This document shows, one piece after another, positions 1 to 8,023 of a DNA stretch of 64,000 bases. The stretch's first letter is position 1. Each line of letters starts with the position of its first letter. This DNA is from Ktedonobacteria bacterium brp13. Lineage in GTDB: Bacteria > Chloroflexota > Ktedonobacteria > Ktedonobacterales > Ktedonobacteraceae. The stretch lies in NCBI GenBank assembly GCA_015099395.1, contig AP024096.1, positions 5,993,485-6,057,484 on the forward strand. The letters are read 5' to 3'. A program made the translations under genes and the position numbers. Below the pieces are notes generated by a model. It saw nothing but the letters and a program-made list of their open reading frames with translations. It was not told the origin of the DNA and searched no databases.

Positions 1-1436
1 TCTGCAAGACTGGCCTGTACGAGACCTTCTATGGCATCTGTCCTGGTCATACAGCGGTCGCCGATAGTCAGAATGATAATACCAACCTCACAGACTGGCT
101 GAGCATAGCTATCGATACTATTGCTGGCCTTCCAACAATGCGGGTCCCGCTCACCTTTGGTGCTTTACAGCGGAAGGAGATCAATTTACAGATGGTCACC
201 TCGAATCTCAATCATAGTCAGCCCTATATTCTGCCCGGTGACCTGAGCAACTTCATCTTCAAAGAGAGCGATATGCACCGACTCTTCCCTGATTACGTTG
301 TCGAGCAGCTCAAGACGTCCCCTGCGCATCCTCTGTTCCCGGTGCAACGCTTACCGGAGGGCTATCATTTTCTGCCCGATGCCACCGATCTTCCGGTGGT
401 CTTCGGAGTGCGCCTGAGCCTGAGTTTTCCGCTGCTACTGAGCGCTGTTCCGTTGTACACATTGAGCTCGGTTGCCTATCAAGCGTACCTGCGCAAAGAG
501 CTGCGCGGGCCCTTTGATCCTGAGCGTCACTTGCAGTGCAACTGGTTTAGCGACGGTGGCATCTGTAGTAACTTTCCCATTCAATTCTTTGATAACTGGT
601 TACCGCAGCATCCTACCTTTGGTATCAATATGTCCTCAACGAAGATGGATGCCAGCGTTTTGCAGCCAGCGCCCCTGCGTAGTGATCGAGTCTCTGTCGC
701 TAACCAATGCCATCAGAAAGACCTGCCCTTGCCCTATACAGTGGCGACGAACCACGAGGGCAAAGATGTCTACCTGCCACTGGCGGAAGGAGCGATGGCC
801 GTCGAGTGGTCGCCGGTCGAGGGGATACCGAAGTTCCTGCGCGCCATTTTCCAGACCACGCAGAACTATCGCGATACGCTGCAGATGCGGCTACCCAGTT
901 ACCGTGAGCGCGTTGTACAGATCCGTCTTACAGACCATGAGGGCGGTCTCTCGCTGACGATGCCCTCCTCGATCATTCAGCGCATCGAGCAGAAAGGCGA
1001 GCAAGCTGGTGCGCTCCTGCAGACCTTCCAGTTTGACCAGCACTGGTGGGTACGTTTCCTGGTCTTGATGGCACGCCTGGAAGATAACCTGTATGAGATG
1101 CGTGAAGTCTGTGACGATGCCGATCTGCTGCATCATGACGATAGCGATCCACTCAATAGCAAGAGTACCTGTCCCTCAACGTTCCGCGCTCGACTTCAGC
1201 GTGAATGGAGCTCTGGTTGTGATCCCCGGCAACGGTATCCCTATTACCGGGATCGAGCATGGTGTGAAGAGGCGCTACGCCGCGTGCAGGCCCTCAAGGT
1301 CGTTATCGACACCTGGCAAGAGACAGACAACTGCAACAACTGCAGCGACGCCACAGAACCGGCTGGCACCGTACGCTTCTTCCAAAATGAAGCTCCCACG
1401 CCTACTACCGTTTTGCGTGTCACGCCCCGTGTCTAA
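1..1436 (+). CDS. Patatin-like phospholipase family protein, 5' truncated
   Basis: The gene is open from the window edge (first full codon at position 3); the ATG at 138 is only an internal methionine because coding sequence runs through it. About 478 residues are visible. The motif SDGG (around 552-563), in the context WFSDGGICSNFPIQ, is the Asp of the Ser-Asp dyad of patatin-like serine lipases. The GxSxG nucleophile would lie upstream, outside the window. An upstream LTDWLSIAIDTIAGLP segment and a GVRLSLSFPLLLSAVP segment just before the DGG also fit patatins. A long C-terminal part of about 290 residues follows the DGG and has no domain I recognise. Expected role: acyl-ester hydrolysis of lipids; the substrate cannot be inferred. 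A strong hairpin follows the stop. Confidence 0.75.
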   Translation, partial: CKTGLYETFYGICPGHTAVADSQNDNTNLTDWLSIAIDTIAGLPTMRVPLTFGALQRKEINLQMVTSNLNHSQPYILPGDLSNFIFKESDMHRLFPDYVVEQLKTSPAHPLFPVQRLPEGYHFLPDATDLPVVFGVRLSLSFPLLLSAVPLYTLSSVAYQAYLRKELRGPFDPERHLQCNWFSDGGICSNFPIQFFDNWLPQHPTFGINMSSTKMDASVLQPAPLRSDRVSVANQCHQKDLPLPYTVATNHEGKDVYLPLAEGAMAVEWSPVEGIPKFLRAIFQTTQNYRDTLQMRLPSYRERVVQIRLTDHEGGLSLTMPSSIIQRIEQKGEQAGALLQTFQFDQHWWVRFLVLMARLEDNLYEMREVCDDADLLHHDDSDPLNSKSTCPSTFRARLQREWSSGCDPRQRYPYYRDRAWCEEALRRVQALKVVIDTWQETDNCNNCSDATEPAGTVRFFQNEAPTPTTVLRVTPRV

Positions 1437-1437
1437 C

Positions 1438-1496
1438 AGAACCGTGTTTGATAGAAGGGAGGATGCGGAGTCCTCCCTTCTATCAAACACGGTTCT
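1438..1496. terminator. Perfect 26-bp stem hairpin after the patatin gene
   Basis: AGAACCGTGTTTGATAGAAG at 1438 begins a 26-nt arm (1438-1463). Its exact reverse complement is at 1471-1496, with a 7-nt loop. It starts 2 nt after the stop codon. Downstream is T-rich (ACTTTTTCC) but has no clean T-tract directly at the stem base, so it may be a terminator or a palindromic mobile repeat. Confidence 0.6.
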
Positions 1497-1611
1497 GCCA
1501 ACTTTTTCCAACTTCTTTCCAAAATTCCCTGCTGAGCGTGGTACAATAACAACCATATCATTTATGTAGCACGAGAAATGTTACGGTAGTCAAGAAGATA
1601 GGCGCAATACA

Positions 1612-2883
1612 ATGTTATATGGCAAGGGCTCTCAAACAAACACACTCGACGATGATGCTGTGCGCGAAGTACTTTCATCGGCTTTGAATACGCTGGCACC
1701 TGATAAGCAACGGATTCTGGTAATTATTCCTGATGGGACACGGACCGCTCCCATCCCTCTGATGTTTCGTCTCCTTTACGAACTGTTAGGGCAGCGCGTT
1801 GAACGTCTGGATTACCTGATTGCTCTGGGTACCCATCAGCCGATGTCGGACGAGGCAATAGCTCACCTTGTGGGAGCCTCTGTAGAGGAACGTCAGCATG
1901 CGTATCCAAAGGTGCATATTTATAACCACCATTGGGAAGATCCAGCGGCCTTACACACTATCGGGACGATCTCTGTGGCTGAAGCACAGCGTCTGACCGA
2001 TGGTCTGCTCTCCGACGAGGTGCCAGTAACCTTGAACCGTATGATCTTTGACTATGATCAACTGATCATCTGTGGACCGGTCTTTCCTCATGAGGTTGCA
2101 GGCTTCTCAGGGGGAGCCAAGTATCTTTTTCCAGGTATTGCTGGCGCGGATATCATCAATTTTTCGCACTGGCTGGGCGCGCGTAAGACCAGCATGGCGA
2201 CCATCGGCGTGCAGGATACCCACGTGCGCCGGGTTATCCATCGGGCCGCGCAATTTGTCGAGCAGCCACTGCTCTGTATCGCTCTGGTCGTGCAGGGAAC
2301 TGCTTTGCATGGAGTGTATGCTGGCGATGTAGTGGAGGCCTTCGAGCAGGCATCTGCGTTGTCTGGACAATTGAACATTGTGCATTTTGCGCGACCGGTG
2401 CAACGCGTACTCTCGGTTGCCTCTGAGAAATACGATGACCTGTGGACGGCAGCCAAGGCCATGTATAAGACGGAACCGGTGATCGCGGATGGTGGCGAGG
2501 TGATTATCTATGCCCCCCATATCACCGAGGTCTCTTATACCCATGGTGAGTTGATCGACCATGTTGGCTACCATGTTCGTGACTATTTCTTGAAGCAGTG
2601 GTCACGTTTCAAAGACGTGCCGGGGAGTATCCTGGCGCATAGCACACACGTAAAAGGGAGTGGCACATACGATAGCGAGAGTGGTCGCGAGGAGCCGCGC
2701 ATTCAGGTTACACTGGCAACAGGTATTCCTGAGGAGCGTTGTCGACGTATTAACCTTGGGTATGTGGACTATCATACACTCCATCTCGCCGACTGGAAGG
2801 ATCGAGAGCAGGAGGGGATATTATTTGTACCAAATGCCGGTGAAGTGCTCTATCGCTTAGCGACTTCAGATCCGAATACCTGA
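1612..2883 (+). CDS. larA: LarA-family (nickel-pincer) racemase/epimerase-like protein
   Basis: A 423-aa protein close to the usual LarA length (about 425). N-terminal motifs are DGTRTAP (about residues 41-47) and ALGTHQPMS (His75), matching the LarA GTHR-type active-site His. FPHEVAGFSGGAK gives His160 and Lys170, spaced exactly as the His/Lys pair that carries and binds the nickel pyridinium-dithiocarboxylate (pincer) cofactor. LarA racemises D/L-lactate, and the wider family acts on other 2-hydroxyacids, so the substrate is not certain. No larB, larC or larE cofactor genes are nearby; they would have to be encoded elsewhere. An A/G-rich stretch (AGAAGATAGG) about 11 nt upstream may be the ribosome site. 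The last codons and stop lie inside a dispersed repeat. Confidence 0.8.
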   Translation: MLYGKGSQTNTLDDDAVREVLSSALNTLAPDKQRILVIIPDGTRTAPIPLMFRLLYELLGQRVERLDYLIALGTHQPMSDEAIAHLVGASVEERQHAYPKVHIYNHHWEDPAALHTIGTISVAEAQRLTDGLLSDEVPVTLNRMIFDYDQLIICGPVFPHEVAGFSGGAKYLFPGIAGADIINFSHWLGARKTSMATIGVQDTHVRRVIHRAAQFVEQPLLCIALVVQGTALHGVYAGDVVEAFEQASALSGQLNIVHFARPVQRVLSVASEKYDDLWTAAKAMYKTEPVIADGGEVIIYAPHITEVSYTHGELIDHVGYHVRDYFLKQWSRFKDVPGSILAHSTHVKGSGTYDSESGREEPRIQVTLATGIPEERCRRINLGYVDYHTLHLADWKDREQEGILFVPNAGEVLYRLATSDPNT

Positions 2884-2936
2884 GTGCGTAGAGTATGTGA
2901 ATGCGAAGCACGAGCGATGCTAGTCGCGTTGGTGTA
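2869..2936 (+). repeat. Dispersed repeat family 1, copy A
   Basis: It reads GATCCGAATACCTGAGTGCG, then GTAGAGT, a GCGAAGCACGAGCGA block and TAGTCGCGTTGG. The same order of blocks occurs at 7658-7733, 19457-19530 and (inverted) 55606-55690. This copy overlaps the 3' end of the LarA-family gene: the TGA stop at 2881-2883 is part of the repeat block CTGAGTGCG. Confidence 0.65.
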
Positions 2937-2945
2937 AAACACTGT

Positions 2946-2975
2946 TTGCTACCTTTTACTGCTGCATGATAGAAT
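2946..2975 (+). promoter_or_regulatory. Candidate sigma-70-type promoter for ppk1
   Basis: TTGCTA (2946-2951), an 18-nt spacer and TAGAAT (2970-2975). It lies about 40 nt upstream of the ppk1 ATG and right after repeat copy A. The match is good but not perfect. Confidence 0.45.
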
Positions 2976-3014
2976 GATAGCAGGGACAGGCACTAATAAA
3001 GCGGGGTTAGCGTT

Positions 3015-5192
3015 ATGGACCAACAGATACTGACCGGGACGTCTACGTCAGCGCTAGAACGGCCCGACCTCTATATTAATCGAGAACTGAGCTGGATCGA
3101 GTTCAATCGTCATGTCTTTGAAGAGGCGAAGGCCGATCGTCATCCTCTTCTGGAGCGGGTTAAATTTATCTCCATCTATGAGACAAACCTCGACGAGTTC
3201 ATTATGATTCGACTGGCGGGCCTCAAAGATCAGGTTGATTCAAAGACAGCTCCACGTAGCCCTGATGGTCGTACCGCGAAGCAGCAACTGAGTGCTGTAC
3301 GGCAGAGACTAGCACCATTGACGCAGGAGGTCCGCCAGTACTGGCGACAATACTTGCGGCCCTTACTGGCTCAGGAACATATCCACGTCCTTGATTATGA
3401 GCAGTTGGGACCCGAGCAGCGTGAGGTGATGCATCAATATTTCGAGCGCGAAGTGTATCCTGTGCTGACCCCCCTGGCCGTCGATACAGGTCATCCTTTC
3501 CCACACATCTCAAATCGCAGCTTAAACCTGGCTGTTGTGATCACTTCGCGCAGTGATGGAGAAGAGCTCTTTGCGCGTATCAAAGTACCGTCAACCTTGC
3601 CGCGCCTGGTTCCAGTCCCTTTGCCTGAACATGGTGAAGACGCGAATGGGAACGTAGGAAACGAGAAGCGAGCGTTTGCCTTTGTCTGGTTGGAGCAGGT
3701 CATTGCGGCAAACTTGCAGATGCTTTTTCCTGGTTTCGACGTATGGGAGACCTATCCTTTTCGCGTCCTACGCGATGCCGATATCGAGCTGCAGGAAGAT
3801 GATGCTTTAGATCTGCTGGAGTATATCGAGCAAGAGGTACGTGAGCGCCGCTTCGGTCTTGTTGTCGATCTAGCAGTTAATCCATCGATGCCAGAGCGTA
3901 TCCGGCATTTGCTGCTCGATAATCTGGAGATCACCGAAAAAGATTTGACCATTATCGATGGTCCGCTTGGCATGGGTGATGTCATCGAACTGATGGGCGT
4001 CACGCGACCAGAGCTAAAGGACCCCCCGTTTACACCCAAGGTGCCCTCTTTTCTCCACAACAGCGAAAACCTGTTTGCTGCGATCCAGCGCCATGATATT
4101 CTGCTGCACCATCCCTACGATAGTTTTAATAGCGTGGTGGATTTTATTCGCGAGGCCGCGCACGATCCCCACGTGCTGGCGATCAAGCAGACCCTGTACC
4201 GCGTCGGTGCGAACTCGCCGATCGTCAACGCGCTATTGCAGGCAGTCGAGAATGGCAAGCAGGTCGCGGTCCTGGTCGAATTAAAGGCACGCTTCGATGA
4301 AGAGAACAATATTGGTTGGGCCCGCGAGCTTGAAAAAGCTGGTGTCCATGTCGTCTATGGTTTGATAGGACTCAAGACCCATGCCAAGGTCGCGATGGTC
4401 ATTCGGAAAGAGGACGATGGGCTGATGCGCTATCTGCATCTAGGTACCGGCAACTACAACGCCTCGACCGCCAAGATCTATGAAGACCTGGGTGTCATGA
4501 CCTGCCGCCATGATCTGGGTGTCGATGTCACCTCGCTCTTCAATTCGCTCACTGGCTACTCGCGGCAGACGGAGTATCGTAAGTTGCTGGTTGCGCCAGT
4601 GAGCCTGCGACGCGGTATGCTGGAGCGAATTGAGCGTGAGATCCAGATACACAAAGAGCATGGCAAGGGTCGGATCATTTTCAAGATGAACTCGCTGACC
4701 GATCCAGAGATCATCAACGCGCTCTATCGCGCATCACAGGCAGGCATCCCGATCGAAATGATTATTCGTGGTATTTGCTGCCTGCGACCGAGTGTTGAAG
4801 GTGTCAGTGAGACGATCCGTGTGCGCAGTCTCGTTGGTCGCTTCTTAGAGCATAGCCGTGTCTACTACTTTGGCAATAACGGAGATCCGGAGATGTTCCT
4901 GGGGAGCGCTGATATGATGCAGCGTAACCTGAACAACCGTGTCGAAACACTCTTCCCGATCGAATCGCGCAGCATGCTCAATGCAATTATGGAGCGCCTG
5001 ATCAAGCCAGAGCTGATGGATACAGCCAATGCGCACGAGCTACGCGAAGACGGCACCTACGTCCGACTCACTCCAGAGGACGGCGCAGAGGCCTTTGATT
5101 GCCAGAGCTGGTTTATCGATCATCCACTCTTTGACATCAACGAAAATGGTGATTTTGTCAGCACCATGAGCGCGATCCCCTCAAGTTCGTAA
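3015..5192 (+). CDS. ppk1: Polyphosphate kinase 1
   Basis: A 725-aa protein of full PPK1 length. It makes and degrades polyphosphate reversibly from ATP. The N domain opens with YINRELSWIEFNRHVFEEA, a PPK1 hallmark. The head domain follows, and the two phospholipase-D-like C domains carry KARFDEENNI, GLKTHAKV (the His that is phosphorylated), LHLGTGNYN and LEHSRVYYFGN (second catalytic His). All key residues appear intact. The ATG at 3015 has only a weak GGGG ribosome site. The gene stands between the LarA-family gene and cca, on the same strand but with gaps over 120 bp, so it is probably transcribed from its own promoter (2946-2975). Confidence 0.97.
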   Translation: MDQQILTGTSTSALERPDLYINRELSWIEFNRHVFEEAKADRHPLLERVKFISIYETNLDEFIMIRLAGLKDQVDSKTAPRSPDGRTAKQQLSAVRQRLAPLTQEVRQYWRQYLRPLLAQEHIHVLDYEQLGPEQREVMHQYFEREVYPVLTPLAVDTGHPFPHISNRSLNLAVVITSRSDGEELFARIKVPSTLPRLVPVPLPEHGEDANGNVGNEKRAFAFVWLEQVIAANLQMLFPGFDVWETYPFRVLRDADIELQEDDALDLLEYIEQEVRERRFGLVVDLAVNPSMPERIRHLLLDNLEITEKDLTIIDGPLGMGDVIELMGVTRPELKDPPFTPKVPSFLHNSENLFAAIQRHDILLHHPYDSFNSVVDFIREAAHDPHVLAIKQTLYRVGANSPIVNALLQAVENGKQVAVLVELKARFDEENNIGWARELEKAGVHVVYGLIGLKTHAKVAMVIRKEDDGLMRYLHLGTGNYNASTAKIYEDLGVMTCRHDLGVDVTSLFNSLTGYSRQTEYRKLLVAPVSLRRGMLERIEREIQIHKEHGKGRIIFKMNSLTDPEIINALYRASQAGIPIEMIIRGICCLRPSVEGVSETIRVRSLVGRFLEHSRVYYFGNNGDPEMFLGSADMMQRNLNNRVETLFPIESRSMLNAIMERLIKPELMDTANAHELREDGTYVRLTPEDGAEAFDCQSWFIDHPLFDINENGDFVSTMSAIPSSS

Positions 5193-5317
5193 GAGCAGTG
5201 CGAGCAGATCCAGGACGAGCAGAGCCAAATAGGTATCTGTTCGCTAAAGCTCTTTATAAGAATCCTGCGACATGATACAATGGTCCCATTGCCAGATACA
5301 GATGGGGCCATCACCTT

Positions 5318-6769
5318 GTGATAAGCGACCGTATTAGATCGTGTCTTGAAATACAGCACAGCAGTCACTACGAAACGAAGCGGATAATAGATTATAGTAT
5401 GCTCGACATTATTATGATGCTGGCGGAACTATTCCAGGCTCAGCAAAAACAACTTTATATCGTTGGTGGAACGGTACGCGATGTGTTATTGCATCGTGGG
5501 CAATCGAGTGACGCGGATCTTGCAACAGATGCCCGCCCAGAGGAGATTAAGCGCCTGGTTGCTCCGACGCATCCCACGGCGGTTGTGTTGATCGGAGAAC
5601 GCTTTGGGACGGTACGGCTCCTCTACGATGAACATATTATTGAAATAACAACCTACCGTTCTGAGCAGTATAACCCGGAGTCGCGTAAGCCGGAGGTCTG
5701 TTTTGGCAATAGCTTGAGAGATGACCTGGGCAGACGCGACTTTACCATTAATGCATTGGCACGCGATCCTCTGGATGGCAGCTTGATTGATCTCTTTCAT
5801 GGGCAACAAGATCTTGAGGCCCACCTGATACGCGCCGTTGGCGATGAGCCGGATAAACGCTTTGACGAAGATCCGTTGCGGCTCTTGCGCGCTGTGCGCT
5901 TCGCTGCCCAGCTCGATTTTACTATTGAGCCGGAGACCTGTGCCGCGCTCGCACGCCAGGCCACCAAGCTGCAGAAGATCAGCCGTGAACGTATTCGGGA
6001 TGAGATGAATAAGCTGCTCCTTTCGCCAAACCCTGGCAAAGGGATCGATCTGCTGGTAGAGCTCGGCCTGATGGAATATATCATTCCAGAGGTGATGGAG
6101 CTCCGTGGTGTGAGCCAGCGTCCGAAGCCTACGGCTCCTGCTAGCAAGGATGTCTACGCCCATGTGTTGCGTGTGGTCGAGCGTTCTTCTGCGCGTCCGG
6201 TGGCGCGCTGGGGTGCCCTGCTGCACGATATCGCCAAGCCACGTACCAAGTCGGTCATCGATAATAAAGTGCATTTCTTAGGACACGAGGATGTTGGATC
6301 GTATATGGCGCGGGATATTTTGAAGAATCTGCACTTTGACCGTGACTTTATTCAGCGTGTCTCGCTGATTGTGCGTCTGCATATGCGCGCCAACGCCTAT
6401 GCCGCCGACTGGACCGATGGAGCTGTGCGTCGTCTGATGCTGGATAGTGGCGATATATTGCCGGATCTGTTGGATCTATCGCGCGCGGACATTACCAGTT
6501 ATCGTGCTGACAAGATTAGTCGTGCTATTGCCCGTGTGACCGAGCTAGCTGAACGCTGCCAGCAGTTAAAAGAAGAGGCCGAGCGTGTTCCGCTCAAGAG
6601 CCCGCTGGATGGCAACGAACTGATGGAACTATTTGGTCGTGGACCTGGTCCCTGGCTACGTCCGATTAAAGATCGCCTGTTAAGTATGGTGATCGATGGC
6701 GAACTGACGACCGATGATAAAGAAGGTGCCGCTGAGATCGCTCGCGAACTGATGAAACAGGAGGAATAG
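5318..6769 (+). CDS. cca: CCA tRNA nucleotidyltransferase / poly(A) polymerase family with HD domain
   Basis: The nucleotidyltransferase head has YIVGGTVRDVLL, then SSDADLATDARP with the metal-binding DxD, then RRDFTINALA and the DEDPLRLLRAVRFAAQ flexible loop/neck region. An HD-type domain follows (RWGALLHDIAKPRTK, then GHEDVG). It adds or repairs the 3' CCA of tRNAs, or acts as a poly(A) polymerase; the sequence alone does not decide between these. The start is uncertain: GTG at 5318 gives 483 aa. ATG at 5399 would place the head 19 residues before YIVGG, which fits the family better, but neither has a strong ribosome site. Confidence 0.92.
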   Translation: MISDRIRSCLEIQHSSHYETKRIIDYSMLDIIMMLAELFQAQQKQLYIVGGTVRDVLLHRGQSSDADLATDARPEEIKRLVAPTHPTAVVLIGERFGTVRLLYDEHIIEITTYRSEQYNPESRKPEVCFGNSLRDDLGRRDFTINALARDPLDGSLIDLFHGQQDLEAHLIRAVGDEPDKRFDEDPLRLLRAVRFAAQLDFTIEPETCAALARQATKLQKISRERIRDEMNKLLLSPNPGKGIDLLVELGLMEYIIPEVMELRGVSQRPKPTAPASKDVYAHVLRVVERSSARPVARWGALLHDIAKPRTKSVIDNKVHFLGHEDVGSYMARDILKNLHFDRDFIQRVSLIVRLHMRANAYAADWTDGAVRRLMLDSGDILPDLLDLSRADITSYRADKISRAIARVTELAERCQQLKEEAERVPLKSPLDGNELMELFGRGPGPWLRPIKDRLLSMVIDGELTTDDKEGAAEIARELMKQEE

Positions 6770-6867
6770 TGGTCGTAGTAGAGATAGAGATAGGCAACCT
6801 CGGTGGTGTAATAATTTGAGCGATAGTTTCAGTACTATATTTCTTTGTGAAGAAAGAGGTTATTTCG

Positions 6868-7362
6868 ATGGTAAAGGTAAACACAGCAGGAAGGAAGTCA
6901 GGGTCGAGCGATCCTAAGGCGACAGATACGCAGAATATCGGCACCACGCCAGCGCCAACTCCGGCTCCAAACCGTTCCAATACGAAGAAAAATAAAGGGA
7001 ACCAGTCGACCATTGGTGGTACCGCCGTCCCGGGTGCTCGCTCAACGGCTCCCAAGCAGTTTACAACGAACGCCAATGCTCAGCAGCAGCAGATGGAGAG
7101 CTACAACCGCGAGATGCGCCGACGCATGGAACGCATGAACGGTGACGATAATGATCGTGCCTCATCGGTGCAGAAGAGCCGCCAGAAACGTCAGGAACGT
7201 CTCAAAGAGCGTCGTCAGACCCAGTTGGCCCGCGTCAAGCGCTCCCTGCCAGGTGGAAAGATTGATACCAGCATGAAAAAGGTCTATATCCTGCTAGCTA
7301 TCATTCTTGTTGTAATCATCTTGCTCATTGGTGGCTACCTGATCTTCCGTGGTGGTCTATAA
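6868..7362 (+). CDS. Small tail-anchored basic protein, unknown function
   Basis: 164 aa from ATG 6868, preceded 8 nt away by AGAAAGAGG (6851-6859); this site favours it over the GTG at 6847. The first ~85 residues are rich in T, P, N, G and Q and look disordered. A strongly charged helical stretch follows (MRRRMERMNG to RLKERRQTQLARVKRS). The last ~25 residues form one hydrophobic segment (VYILLAIILVVIILLIGGYL), so the protein is probably anchored by its C-terminus with a cytosolic N-terminus. No known domain is recognised. It lies downstream of cca on the same strand. Confidence 0.75.
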   Translation: MVKVNTAGRKSGSSDPKATDTQNIGTTPAPTPAPNRSNTKKNKGNQSTIGGTAVPGARSTAPKQFTTNANAQQQQMESYNREMRRRMERMNGDDNDRASSVQKSRQKRQERLKERRQTQLARVKRSLPGGKIDTSMKKVYILLAIILVVIILLIGGYLIFRGGL

Positions 7363-8023
7363 GGGCATACGAGTGTAAAGGGCTACCGGGCTACAAGACT
7401 CAGCGCAACTTTGTGCTGCATCCACATTCTATGTATAATATATAATACGTGAAAGTGGTGGATGCAGTACGCAATGTGACCAGATGCCGTTCCAGGATGT
7501 TGAAAGGTAAGGGAATAAAGAAAGCATCGCCGTTGTTTCTACTAGTAAGACACCTTATACTTATCTACAGCAGCCTGTACACCATACGTCAGCCCATGCA
7601 ATTCGTCTTATGCCCTATACACGTAAAGTATGCATTTCTGCGTTTATCTTTTCACAACTTACTACGTATCCGAAAACTTGAGTGCAGAGCACTAGCGACG
7701 CCAGTCGCGTTGGGTTTCGGAATAAGATCTTAGCAATAAATGTGACTATGAACATATAAAAAAGTTATTTTTATGTATAGTATTCTAGAAAAGTCATCCA
7801 AATTGAATTAAGGTATATGTGTTTTGACTATTGCCGGATTGGTTGTGTATGTCAACGTCTGTATGGTACACTACTGATCAGCAAAATTTTCCTATTTAAG
7901 ACGGCTTTTACTCTTGTAGAAGAAGCAAGAGTGGAGATAAATACATTATATTTGCGTGAAAACGCATAGACGCTTTTGTTGTGCCAAATTTAAAGCAGAA
8001 GTATAGAGGAGGTTTTTTATACT
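7363..8023. other. Intergenic region upstream of rnj
   Basis: 661 bp without a convincing gene. A 94-codon open frame at 7449-7733 has no ribosome site and ends inside a repeat, so it is rejected. The region holds repeat family 1 copy B (7658-7733). It also has a short hairpin, ACTCTTG/CAAGAGT (7909-7932), and a second small one around TGCGTGAAAACGCA near 7955. The stretch 7740-7860 is AT-rich and probably contains the rnj promoter, but no clear -35/-10 pair was found. Confidence 0.6.
7658..7733 (+). repeat. Dispersed repeat family 1, copy B
   Basis: It reads ACTTACTACGTATCCGAAAA, CTTGAGTGC, GCGACGCCAGTCGCG, then TTTCGGAATAAGATCTTAG. It nearly matches the reverse complement of 55606-55690. 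The inner GCGAC/GTCGC and outer TCCGAAA/TTTCGGA arms make it foldable as a nested hairpin. Confidence 0.75.

Noticed and set aside
5318..5398. 27-residue N-terminal extension of the CCA enzyme
   Set aside because: Kept within the coordinates but doubted: the family usually starts near the ATG at 5399 and the extension has no similarity I recognise.
7449..7733. 94-codon open frame upstream of rnj
   Set aside because: No ribosome site, no family resemblance, and its end is made of dispersed repeat copy B.
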